36,348 nt of DNA. Origin: an uncultured Verrucomicrobia subdivision 3 bacterium. Lineage in GTDB: Bacteria > Verrucomicrobiota > Verrucomicrobiia > Limisphaerales > UBA8199. The notes under the pieces are model-generated. The model was not told the origin of the DNA. It worked only from the letters and a program-made list of their open reading frames with translations, and did not search any database. The stretch covers positions 1 through 36,348 of the forward strand of contig CAIWJG010000007.1 in assembly GCA_903912925.1 (NCBI GenBank), read 5' to 3'. A program made the position numbers and the translations under genes. This document shows, piece after piece, positions 20,422 through 28,262 of this stretch (positions are counted from its first letter, which is position 1; the number at the start of each line of letters is the position of its first letter).

Positions 20422-21958
20422 GTTGCTCATGCGCCTCGAACTCAGCCAGGATCATGGCATTCAGCAGGGCCTCAACGTCGTTTGGTTGGGCGAATGCTGA
20501 CGCTTGCAGACCAAGCTTCTCCAGCGCCCGCTGGATGCTGTCGCTGGCAAGGGCCAGCCGCGTGTGCGGGAACCGCGCCATCAAGCGCGGCAAGTCAAAA
20601 CGCTCATGGAAATGCTCGATGGCCAGCCCGCTGGCGAAGACAATCCAATCTGCTCCTCCCTCAACCAGCGCGGCGGCCCCACCAGTCAGGTCTTCGGTCT
20701 CCGGGATCGTGGAGTAGCAGGACACGACATTCACCACGGCTCCCAAGGCTTCGAGCGCCTCCGGCACCTTCTCGTAGGCGTTATCGCCTCGCAACACCAG
20801 GAACCGTTGTCCACACACGCTGCCGCACTTGGTGATGGCTTCGATGATGATCGACGTCTTGTGATCGGCGGCCACCGCGGCGGGCTGCAAGTGCCAATCG
20901 CGGAGCCGCTGGCCGGCGCGAGGGCCGTAGGCGCCCAATCGAGCCGGCCCCAGTTGGCGCAGATCGTGGTGGACCTGAAGCAAGCGCTCGAAGAAGAAGT
21001 CAATGCCCTGCGGGTTGGTGAACAGAATCCAGTCGTACGAGCGTAACTGGGCCAGCGCCTTGTCCAACTCCGCTCGTTCGGGATGCGGTGCCCAGCGGGT
21101 AGCGGGGACCTCCAACACCTCTGCCCCGCGGTCGCGGAGAGCAGCTACCAGCGGACGGGCAAGGTCGGACCGTTGGGTCACTGCCACGCGGCGGCCAAAG
21201 AGCGGGCGTTTTTCAAACCAGCTCAACTTCTGACGTAAATCCACCACCTCGCCGATTACCGTCACGGCGGGCGGAGCGATGCCGGTCTGGCTGGTCAATT
21301 CTGCGATGGTGTCGAGGGTGCCTACGAGTGTCTCTTGTCGTCCGGTGGTACCGCGGCTGATGATGGCGACCGGGGTGTCGGGTGGTCGGCCGTGGGTAAT
21401 CAGGGTTTCCGCGATCAACGGGATATTCCGTAGTCCCATCAGCACGACGAGGGTGCCTGGGAGGTTGGCCAACCCGGGCCAGTCCACCTTATCGGCTGCC
21501 GACAAGGGAGCGTCATGACCAGTGACGATAGTAACACTCGACGAAAGATCGCGGTGCGTGAGAGGGATGCCGGCGTAGGCGGGCACGGAATAAGCCGAGG
21601 ATACTCCGGGAACCACTTCGAAGGGGATGCCCGCGGCAGCCAGCACCTCAGCCTCTTCGCCGCCCCGGCCGAAGATGAAGGGGTCGCCGCCTTTCAGGCG
21701 CACGACGCGCTTGCCTTCGCGCGCCTTGGTCAGCAACAACGCATTCAGCTCCGCCTGCGAGACGCAGCGGGTACGGTCGTGTTTGCCGCCGTAGATGACC
21801 TCCGCGGTTGGCGGCGCGTAGCGGAGCAGTTCGCGGTTGACCAGGCCGTCATAGATCACCACTTCGGCGCTGCCCAGGAGTTCCGCACCGCGCAGGGTGA
21901 ACAACCCAGCGTCACCGGGACCGGCGCCCACCAGATAGACGATGCCGCCGCTACTCAT
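20417..21958 (-). CDS. cobA-hemD: Fused uroporphyrinogen-III C-methyltransferase / uroporphyrinogen-III synthase
   Basis: A 513-residue bifunctional protein from ATG 21958, 12 nt after the cysN stop. The SUMT half (about 1-245) begins GIVYLVGAGPGDAGLFTLRG and has RLKGGDPFIFGRGGEEAEVL and PGVSSAYSVPAYAGIPLTHR, all SAM-site motifs. It methylates uroporphyrinogen III twice to precorrin-2. The HemD half (about 255-513) starts GRRVAVTQRSDLARPLVAAL and closes the tetrapyrrole ring. As the last gene of the sulfate operon it would feed siroheme to the sulfite reductase encoded first. The oxidase/ferrochelatase step (CysG N-terminus or Met8) is not in the window. The stop codon falls in a REP-like hairpin. 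Confidence 0.92.
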   Translation of the reverse strand: MSSGGIVYLVGAGPGDAGLFTLRGAELLGSAEVVIYDGLVNRELLRYAPPTAEVIYGGKHDRTRCVSQAELNALLLTKAREGKRVVRLKGGDPFIFGRGGEEAEVLAAAGIPFEVVPGVSSAYSVPAYAGIPLTHRDLSSSVTIVTGHDAPLSAADKVDWPGLANLPGTLVVLMGLRNIPLIAETLITHGRPPDTPVAIISRGTTGRQETLVGTLDTIAELTSQTGIAPPAVTVIGEVVDLRQKLSWFEKRPLFGRRVAVTQRSDLARPLVAALRDRGAEVLEVPATRWAPHPERAELDKALAQLRSYDWILFTNPQGIDFFFERLLQVHHDLRQLGPARLGAYGPRAGQRLRDWHLQPAAVAADHKTSIIIEAITKCGSVCGQRFLVLRGDNAYEKVPEALEALGAVVNVVSCYSTIPETEDLTGGAAALVEGGADWIVFASGLAIEHFHERFDLPRLMARFPHTRLALASDSIQRALEKLGLQASAFAQPNDVEALLNAMILAEFEAHEQL

Positions 21959-21970
21959 TAACACTAGGGC

Positions 21971-23290
21971 TCAGATCGCGAAATCGCTGTATTCCGGCTT
22001 CACAACCTCTGTGGGCGGGAAGAGCATGCCGGCTCCGACAGTTGCGTTGGTTCCAGGTTCGATGAGGATAAACGAGCCGGTCAGGCGGTTAGTGCTGTAG
22101 CCGTCGAAGACCAGCGGCCCGGAAGTCCTCAGGCGAACCTCGCCGATGTCGTTGAGGGCCATTTCGGCGGGGTCCGGCACCGGTTCGAGGGTAGCCATGT
22201 CAATACGGTCCTCGATGTCAGCGATGACCGCCTGGACGGTGCGCGTGGTATGCCGCAGGAGATACTTGCGGCCACGCTGGAGCGGACGCGAGTGCATCCA
22301 ACAGACCCTGGCGCGCAGGTCGGCGCTGGCGCCGGGCAGGTTGTCCGGGCCAATGATCATGTCCCCTCGGCTAATGTCGATGTCGTGCTCGAGCATCAGG
22401 GTGATGGATTGCGGACAGAACGCTTCCTGGAGCGGGCCGTCGTAAGTCCAGATTTGTTTCACGGTGCTGACCTGGCCGCTCGGCAGCGCCATGACCTTCT
22501 GTCCGACGCGCACGATGCCGCCGGCGATCTGGCCGCTGAAGCCGCGGAAGTCGTGCAGTTCGGGATCTGTCGGGCGGTTCGGGCGGTTGACCCATTGGAC
22601 GGGGAAGCGAAGGCCGTTGAGGTTCCAGTCACTGCCAATGTGGACGCTCTCCAAGTGGCCCAGCAGTGTGGGGCCGGGATACCACGGGGTGTGATTGGAG
22701 GGCTCGACGACGTTGTCGCCGGTAAGCGCGCTCAGCGGGATGAACTGGACATCCTTCACGTCAAGGCGCGGCAGGAACCCCTCGAACTCGTCGCGGATTT
22801 CAATGAAGCGCTCCTCGCTCCAGTCCACCAGATCCATCTTGTTTACGGCGATGATCAGGTGCGGAATGCGCAATAAGGAAGCAATACAGGTGTGGCGACG
22901 GCTTTGCTCGGTGACACCCTGGCGCGCGTCCACGAGGACAATTGCCAGGTTTGCGGCGGAGGCGCCGGTGACCATGTTGCGAGTGTATTGCACGTGGCCC
23001 GGCGTGTCGGCGATGATGAATCGTCGGCGCGGCGTGGCGAAGTAGCGGTAGGCCACATCAATGGTGATGCCTTGCTCGCGTTCGGCGCGAAGGCCGTCCG
23101 TGAGCGTGGAGAGATCGATCCGACCGCCACCCGTGAGGTCGGCTGAGCGCTCCAACGCTTCGATCTGGTCTTCCATCAGCGAGCGCGAATCGTAAAGGAG
23201 CCGGCCGATGAGTGTGGACTTGCCGTCGTCCACCGAACCGCAGGTGTTAAGGCGAAGGATATCGACGGGGTGTTGGATGGGGACTGGCAT
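21971..23290 (-). CDS. cysN: Sulfate adenylyltransferase, GTPase subunit
   Basis: A 439-residue translation-factor-like GTPase that drives APS formation with CysD. The G motifs are intact: GSVDDGKST (18-26), switch I in REQGITIDVAYRYF, DTPGH, and NKMD. It is shorter than the E. coli protein and carries no fused APS kinase (CysC) domain at its C-terminus (ending EYSDFAI). The cysD stop is 3 bp from its start, so the two subunits are coupled. Function is cytoplasmic, the first step of sulfate assimilation. Confidence 0.94.
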   Translation of the reverse strand: MPVPIQHPVDILRLNTCGSVDDGKSTLIGRLLYDSRSLMEDQIEALERSADLTGGGRIDLSTLTDGLRAEREQGITIDVAYRYFATPRRRFIIADTPGHVQYTRNMVTGASAANLAIVLVDARQGVTEQSRRHTCIASLLRIPHLIIAVNKMDLVDWSEERFIEIRDEFEGFLPRLDVKDVQFIPLSALTGDNVVEPSNHTPWYPGPTLLGHLESVHIGSDWNLNGLRFPVQWVNRPNRPTDPELHDFRGFSGQIAGGIVRVGQKVMALPSGQVSTVKQIWTYDGPLQEAFCPQSITLMLEHDIDISRGDMIIGPDNLPGASADLRARVCWMHSRPLQRGRKYLLRHTTRTVQAVIADIEDRIDMATLEPVPDPAEMALNDIGEVRLRTSGPLVFDGYSTNRLTGSFILIEPGTNATVGAGMLFPPTEVVKPEYSDFAI

Positions 23291-23293
23291 AAC

Positions 23294-24196
23294 TCAAAAG
23301 TAACCGGCGCGCTTGCGGTCTTCCATGGCGGCTTCGGAGGTCTTGTCGTCGGCACGAGAGCCGCGCTCGGTAACGCGCGCGGCGGCAATTTCAGCGATGA
23401 TGTCGTCCACTGTGCGGGCGGGCGACTCGATACAGCCGGTACTAATGATGTCCCCGATAGTGCGCACACGCACGACAAGGTCCTGGACCTGCTCGCCCGG
23501 TTTGGGCGGCACAAGGTCGTTTACCGGCAACCATTGGCCATGGCGCCGGACACATTTGCGCGGGTGGCTGAAGTAGATGCCCGGCACTTCGAGCTCTTCC
23601 TTGCGGATATATTCCCACACGTCCATCTCGGTCCAATTACTGAGCGGGAAGACGCGCATGTTCTCGCCGGGGTTCAAGCGCGCGTTGTAGAGGTTCCAGA
23701 TTTCCGGGCGCTGGTTCTTGGGGTCCCACTGGCCAAAACTGTCACGGAAGCTGAAGAAGCGCTCCTTGGCGCGCGCCTTCTCCTCGTCGCGTCGCGCGCC
23801 GCCGATGCAGCAGTCGAAGCGGAATTCCTCGATGGCGGTGAGCAGCGTGGGAATCTGGAGGCGGTTGCGGCTGACCTCGCCGGGCGCAGGGACGGCGGTG
23901 CCATTGGCGATCGCGCTCTCAACGGTGCGGATGATGAGCTTGACTCCCAGTTGCCCCGCCCGGTGGTCCCGGAACTGGTTCAGTTCAGGGAAATGATGCC
24001 CGGTGTCGATGTTGAGCAGCGGCATCGGTATGTCGGAGGGGCGGAAGGCCTTCTCCGCCAGGCGCAGCAGGCAGATGGAATCCTTGCCGCCGGAGAACAG
24101 CAGCGCGGGCCGCTCGAATTCGGCGGCGACTTCACGCATTACGTGGATGGCCTCTGTTTCCAGGTACTGTAAGTGGTCGAGGTGGTAGTTGTGCAC
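23294..24196 (-). CDS. cysD: Sulfate adenylyltransferase, catalytic subunit
   Basis: A 300-residue PP-loop ATP pyrophosphatase, matching the usual 300-residue size when started at GTG 24196 (residues VHNYHLDHLQYLETEAI). The longer in-frame extension re-reads cysH and a heptad array. FSGGKDSICLLRLAEKAF (34-51) is the PP-loop, and NIDTGHHFPE, FDCCIGGARRDEEKARAKE and FPLSNWTEMDVWEYI are conserved. It makes APS from ATP and sulfate with CysN. The 23 bp between cysH and cysD are entirely a 7-bp tandem array. The Arg-Lys-Cys-Val-Arg/GQWLP segment is normal for CysD. Confidence 0.94.
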   Translation of the reverse strand: MHNYHLDHLQYLETEAIHVMREVAAEFERPALLFSGGKDSICLLRLAEKAFRPSDIPMPLLNIDTGHHFPELNQFRDHRAGQLGVKLIIRTVESAIANGTAVPAPGEVSRNRLQIPTLLTAIEEFRFDCCIGGARRDEEKARAKERFFSFRDSFGQWDPKNQRPEIWNLYNARLNPGENMRVFPLSNWTEMDVWEYIRKEELEVPGIYFSHPRKCVRRHGQWLPVNDLVPPKPGEQVQDLVVRVRTIGDIISTGCIESPARTVDDIIAEIAAARVTERGSRADDKTSEAAMEDRKRAGYF

Positions 24197-24198
24197 TA

Positions 24199-24226
24199 GG
24201 GGATTCAGGGTTTCTGATTTCAGATT
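24199..24226. repeat. 7-bp array filling the cysH-cysD junction, 4 units
   Basis: Four 7-bp units (GGGGATT, CAGGGTT, TCTGATT, TCAGATT on the plus strand) follow each other and cover the whole gap. The array contains the cysH TGA stop (24220-24222) and ends 3 nt before the cysD GTG. There is one arm only. It lies inside an operon, so it cannot be a strong terminator. Confidence 0.65.
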
Positions 24227-24909
24227 AAAGCGGCGGCCTCTCCTTCGATGCCGGGCCGCGCGACGAATTTGCCACCCCAGGCGGCATGCAGCCCGCATTC
24301 GCGTTTCTCGTCAGCCTTGGCCGGATCGAAGTAATCCCACTCATTCGGCAATTGATGCTTTTCGAGATAGGCTTCCATGTCGGCGTCGCTCAAGTGAAAA
24401 ACGGGACTGACCTTCAACGTGCCAAAGTTTGAGTCGGTCGATACAATGTCCAGCTCCGCACGATTGGGGTTCTGCACTTTGCGCAACGCGGTGATCCAAA
24501 CCTTCGGCGCCAGCTCCTTCATGCCGCGCTGGAACGGCTCGAGCTTCATCAGCGCGCTGAACTGCTTCAGTCCCGCCTCGTTATCCGTGGCGGGGATCGG
24601 CCCCCAGACGGCGTCCCGGTGCGCGGCCGTGATGCGCGGCAGGGAGACTTTGAGATTCAGCTTGAGCAGCAAGCGCAATTGCTCGGCGTGCTTGTAAGTC
24701 GCGGCGCGGTTATAACCGTGGTCCACCCAGAGCACCGGGATGTCGGGCTGGGCCTGCGCGCAGAGGTGCAGAAGCACCGCTTCGTATGGGCGGAAATTGG
24801 TGGAAACCACCGCGCGCCCGTCTGCCTGCGCGATCGCCCAGCGGGTGATATCGAGCGGTGACTTGGAGCGCAGCTCGACGTTCCAATGCGCGAGTTGATC
24901 AGAAGACAT
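24220..24909 (-). CDS. cysH: Phosphoadenylyl-sulfate reductase (thioredoxin-type)
   Basis: A 229-residue cytoplasmic reductase from ATG 24909, 5 nt after the sulfite reductase stop. VVSTNFRPYEAVLLHL is the substrate-binding loop. Catalytic Cys205 lies in the ECGLH motif near the C-terminus. The Cys-Cys pairs that hold the [4Fe-4S] cluster of APS reductases are absent, which points to PAPS as substrate. The window has no APS kinase gene, so PAPS would have to be made by a CysC encoded elsewhere. Some core residues are unusual (WVDHGYNR where WxDTGYxF is common), so substrate choice deserves a check. The stop codon is inside a heptad array. Confidence 0.88.
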   Translation of the reverse strand: MSSDQLAHWNVELRSKSPLDITRWAIAQADGRAVVSTNFRPYEAVLLHLCAQAQPDIPVLWVDHGYNRAATYKHAEQLRLLLKLNLKVSLPRITAAHRDAVWGPIPATDNEAGLKQFSALMKLEPFQRGMKELAPKVWITALRKVQNPNRAELDIVSTDSNFGTLKVSPVFHLSDADMEAYLEKHQLPNEWDYFDPAKADEKRECGLHAAWGGKFVARPGIEGEAAALI

Positions 24910-24914
24910 GGGAA

Positions 24915-26609
24915 TCAGTTGGCGACGACCGGCTGCTCCGGCCACAGCACGCGCGCGACCCAGTCCCCGAATCGTTCTTTGGCCAGTCGCTCCTGCGCAT
25001 AGCGCGCGAAAAGCGGGCGCAGTTCAGTAATGATATCAGGGTCCTTGACCATGTCGCGGTAGAGCCGGTTGAGACGTGTGCTGGCTTCGTTACCGCCGAG
25101 CCAGACCTGGTAGCGACCCGGCGCCTTGCCGACAAAACCGATCTCGGCCATGTAAGGCCGCGCGCAGCCGTTCGGACAACCGGTCATGCGAATGGTAATC
25201 TCCTGGTCTCCGAGCCCTACTTCTGCCAGCAAACCTTCGAAACGCGTGATTAGCTCCGGCAGGTAACGTTCCGATTCTGCCAGCCCCAGGCCGCAAGAGG
25301 GTAGCGACACGCATGCCATCGAAGCGCGGCGTAGGATGCTGCCCTGGCGCTCGCGCTCGGTTTGAATCCCGTGTTCGGCAAATAGCCGTGTGATTTCCTC
25401 CCGGTGTGTTGCGTTCAGATTGGCCAGGATCACGTTGTTGGCTGGAGTGAGGTGGACTTCCGGCTGATACTTCCTTATCACCTCGCGCAAGGCGGTCTGC
25501 ATTCGCCAGCCATCCCGGTCCTTGATACGGCCCGTCTCGACGAACAGGCCGAGGAACAGGCGTCCGTCCGCCTGCTGATTCCAACCAAAGGCATCGCCTT
25601 GCTGCTCGAATTTGAAGGGCATCGGCTCAGCCAGGCGAAAGCCCACCCGGCGCTCAAGCTCCTCCCGGAACCACTTCACGCCCCGGTCTTCCAGTACGTA
25701 TTTCAGGCGCGCATGTTTCCGGTCGCTCCGATCCCCAAAGTCGCGATGGATCGTCATTACCGCTTTGGCCACATCGATCATCTTCTCCGGCGGCAGAAAG
25801 CCGATGATGTCCGCCAGGCGCGGGAAGGTCGCGTCGTTGCCGTGGCTGCGTCCCATGCCACCCCCAACCGCCAGGTTGTAGCCAGCGAGCTTGTCGCTGC
25901 CGTCGCCAACCGCAATGAAGCCACAGCAATTGGTAAAGACGTCAATGTCGTTAGACGGCGGTATGGCGATGCCGATCTTGAATTTGCGCGGCAAATAGGT
26001 CTTGCCGTAGAGCGGATCGACGAAATCCCGGTTAGCCGGGTCTTCGAGATTCAGCGGCACGCCTTCAATCCAAATTGAATGATACGCTCGCGTGAGTGGC
26101 AGCAACGCCGCTGCCGCCTGCCGCGCATGTTCCAGGACCTGCTCACCCAGCTTGTTGATGGGCGGGGTCGCCGGGGCCATGACGTTGCGGTTGTTGTCCC
26201 CGCAAGCCGCCAAAGTACCCAGGAGAGCGTCGTTGATCGCCTTGACCAGCGGGCGCAAGCCGCCTTTGACCACCCCATGAAACTGCAGTCCCTGTCGCGA
26301 GGTAACTCGAAGCGTGTTGTTGGCATAGCGCGAGGCCAGGTCGTCGCAGGCCAGGTATTGCGCCGGTGTCAGCACGCCACCGGGAATTCGGCAGCGCACC
26401 ATCAGGATATATTTCTTTCCGGTCTTCCTCAGATCCCGGTCGTCCTGCTGGTAGATGCCGTGGGACTTCAGGAACTGATTGTCATCGTCCGTGAAGTGGT
26501 CCGCCTGCGAGTCAGCCAGCGTTTGGGCGATGGTTCCTGCCAGCGTCGGGCTCCCCTCTTTGAGGAGTTCGTTCGCCGAAGGCTTGGACGTGGAAGTCGT
26601 GATTGCCAT
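24915..26609 (-). CDS. Ferredoxin-type sulfite (or nitrite) reductase, siroheme/[4Fe-4S]
   Basis: A 564-residue enzyme from ATG 26609 (MAITTSTSKPSANELL); upstream in-frame codons look non-coding. The siroheme-cluster ligands are Cys433 and Cys439 (C-x5-C) and Cys478 and Cys482 (TGCPNGC). Two ferredoxin-like repeats and GLQFHGVVKG, DNNRNVMAP and GRSHGND segments match the NirA/Sir family. Sulfite and nitrite reductases of this family are hard to separate by eye. Leading a cysH-cysD-cysN-cobA operon favours sulfite. It reduces sulfite to sulfide with six electrons in the cytoplasm. It is the first gene of the operon, and the 84 bp upstream, before the heptad hairpin, must hold the promoter. Confidence 0.88.
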   Translation of the reverse strand: MAITTSTSKPSANELLKEGSPTLAGTIAQTLADSQADHFTDDDNQFLKSHGIYQQDDRDLRKTGKKYILMVRCRIPGGVLTPAQYLACDDLASRYANNTLRVTSRQGLQFHGVVKGGLRPLVKAINDALLGTLAACGDNNRNVMAPATPPINKLGEQVLEHARQAAAALLPLTRAYHSIWIEGVPLNLEDPANRDFVDPLYGKTYLPRKFKIGIAIPPSNDIDVFTNCCGFIAVGDGSDKLAGYNLAVGGGMGRSHGNDATFPRLADIIGFLPPEKMIDVAKAVMTIHRDFGDRSDRKHARLKYVLEDRGVKWFREELERRVGFRLAEPMPFKFEQQGDAFGWNQQADGRLFLGLFVETGRIKDRDGWRMQTALREVIRKYQPEVHLTPANNVILANLNATHREEITRLFAEHGIQTERERQGSILRRASMACVSLPSCGLGLAESERYLPELITRFEGLLAEVGLGDQEITIRMTGCPNGCARPYMAEIGFVGKAPGRYQVWLGGNEASTRLNRLYRDMVKDPDIITELRPLFARYAQERLAKERFGDWVARVLWPEQPVVAN

Positions 26610-26693
26610 GCTTACGACTGTACCTGCTTGCGCGCCTCGTCCGCAAGTGCGGTGCTCAGGTAGCGCTCCCCGGTGCTGCAGGGCCACTTAGGC

Positions 26694-26799
26694 GAATGCA
26701 GAATGAAGAATGAAGAACGAAGAATGCCAGGAAACGCCACCACGATGCCTGCGTCTGGCCAGCATTCTGCATTCTGCATTCTGCATTCCCGGGGGCGGC
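26694..26799. repeat. Heptad hairpin element with 33-nt core, GAATGCA family, copy 1
   Basis: The left arm has five units of GAATGCA/GAATGAA (26694-26728). A 33-nt core starts AGGAAACGCCACCAC and ends CTGGCCA. The right arm has four inverted units GCATTCT/C (26762-26789), followed by CGGGGGCGGC. The arms can pair. The core differs from that of the copy at 28146-28178 by one base. It separates the sulfate operon from the rhlE gene, whose stop is 4 bp away. Confidence 0.88.
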
Positions 26800-26802
26800 C
26801 GC

Positions 26803-28038
26803 CTAGCGTCGCTTGCGCGCCGGACCGCAGAAGTAGCCGCCCCTTACCCGCGCACCGCGAACCCGGCCGCCGCCGCCTTGCGGCTGGCCCGGTTTGCCTT
26901 CCTCGAACAGCGCAGTGTAGCGGTAGTCAAAGTTCTCCAACTTTACGCGGGGGATCTTCTGGCTGATGAAGCGCTCGATGGCGTTCACGTGCCGTATATC
27001 CTCCGCCACCATCAACGTGTAGGCGTCGCCCGCGGCTTCCATGCGGCCGGTGCGGCCGATGCGGTGGATGTAGTCCTCCGGATGTTGCGGCACGTCGTAG
27101 TTGATGACGTGGCTCACCTCCGCGATGTCCAGGCCGCGCGCGGCTATGTCGGTGGCGACTAGCACTTCGAAGCGGCCCTCGCGGAAGCCCTGCAGCGCCT
27201 GCTCGCGCTCGCGCTGAGTGCGGTTGGAATGCAGCACGGCGACGGCATGATTGTTCCGCTTGAGCAGATGCGCCACCCGGTCGGCGCCATGCTTGGTGCG
27301 GCAGAACACAATCACCGAATCGTAGTTCACGCGCTTGAGGAGTTCGAGGACCAGGTCGGCCTTCTGGGCGTCGGACACTGGATAAATGACATGCTTGACC
27401 GACTCCTTGGGGGTGCGCCGGGCGCCGATCTCGATGGTCTGCGGATCCCGCATCGCCCACTGGATGAGCGTCTCGATCTCCGGCGGGACGGTGGCGGAGA
27501 ACAGGGACGTATGGCGGTCGCGCGGACAGCGGTCGAGGATGCGCCTCACATCCGGCAGGAACCCCATGTCGAGCATGCGGTCAGCTTCATCCAGCACCAC
27601 GAACTCGATGCGGTCCAGTTTGCAGGTGCCGCGTTCTATGTGGTCGAGCAGGCGTCCGGGCGTGGCCACCAGCACATCCACGCCGTCGCGCAAGGCGTCC
27701 ATTTGCCGGCCGTAGCCAACGCCGCCGAACACGACGGCCGTGCGCAAGTTGGTGAAGCGGGCGAAATCGTGGATGGCGGTTTCGACTTGGGCGGCCAGCT
27801 CGCGGGTTGGTTCGAGGACTAGCAGACGGGGCTGCGGGCTGTGCTGGCCAAGCTCGGAAAGGATGGGCAGCGCGAACGCGGCGGTCTTCCCCGTGCCGGT
27901 CTGGGCGCTGCCGATGACGTCGCGTCCGGCGAGGATCAGCGGGATGGCGCGAAGCTGGATGGGTGTGGGCTCGACATAGCCCATGGCCCGCACGCCTTCG
28001 AGCATGGGCTGGGAAAGGCCTAGTTTAGTAAATGGCAT
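26803..28038 (-). CDS. rhlE: DEAD-box RNA helicase, RhlE type
   Basis: A 411-residue ATP-dependent RNA helicase. Motifs in order: Q motif (VEPTPIQ, about 22-28), Walker A AQTGTGKT (45-52), PTRELAAQ, TPGRLLDH, DEAD (151-154), SAT (182-184), DIAARGLDI and HRIGRTGR. The C-terminus is short and basic (RGARVRGGYFCGPARKRR), as in RhlE-type proteins acting on ribosome assembly or mRNA decay. The stop lies 4 bp from one heptad element, and a second copy sits 66 bp upstream of the start. The gene is thus bracketed by direct copies. The neighbour upstream encodes an RG-rich protein. Confidence 0.93.
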   Translation of the reverse strand: MPFTKLGLSQPMLEGVRAMGYVEPTPIQLRAIPLILAGRDVIGSAQTGTGKTAAFALPILSELGQHSPQPRLLVLEPTRELAAQVETAIHDFARFTNLRTAVVFGGVGYGRQMDALRDGVDVLVATPGRLLDHIERGTCKLDRIEFVVLDEADRMLDMGFLPDVRRILDRCPRDRHTSLFSATVPPEIETLIQWAMRDPQTIEIGARRTPKESVKHVIYPVSDAQKADLVLELLKRVNYDSVIVFCRTKHGADRVAHLLKRNNHAVAVLHSNRTQREREQALQGFREGRFEVLVATDIAARGLDIAEVSHVINYDVPQHPEDYIHRIGRTGRMEAAGDAYTLMVAEDIRHVNAIERFISQKIPRVKLENFDYRYTALFEEGKPGQPQGGGGRVRGARVRGGYFCGPARKRR

Positions 28039-28103
28039 AAGCAGTATCCCAGTTTGTGCGATGGGGCGCCCTTGGCAAGTCCCTAGGAGGGCGACTCAAC
28101 CGC

Positions 28104-28262
28104 GAATGCAGAATGCAGAATGAAGAATGAAGAATGAAGAATGCCAGGAAACGCCACCACGGTGCCTGCGTCTGGCCAGCATTCTGCATTCTGCATTCCC
28201 GGGGCCTGCGTCTGGCCAGCATTCTGCATTCTGCATTCTTCATTCTGCATTCCCGGGGGCGG
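28104..28262. repeat. Heptad hairpin element, GAATGCA family, copy 2 with duplicated right half
   Basis: Six GAATGCA/GAATGAA units (28104-28145), the 33-nt core (28146-28178) and three inverted units are followed by a second partial round. That round repeats the last 14 nt of the core (28205-28218) and adds five more inverted units up to 28253, then CGGGGGCGGCTGG. The extra half looks like a local duplication. The gene at 28240-29934 ends inside the right arm, so its last residues (PGNAE) and TGA stop come from the element. Confidence 0.88.

Noticed and set aside
26694..28262. Small proteins encoded by the GAATGCA repeats
   Set aside because: The peptides (Lys/Asn/Glu/Cys/Arg/Met repeats) simply read the 7-bp units; they lack ribosome binding sites and any fold.
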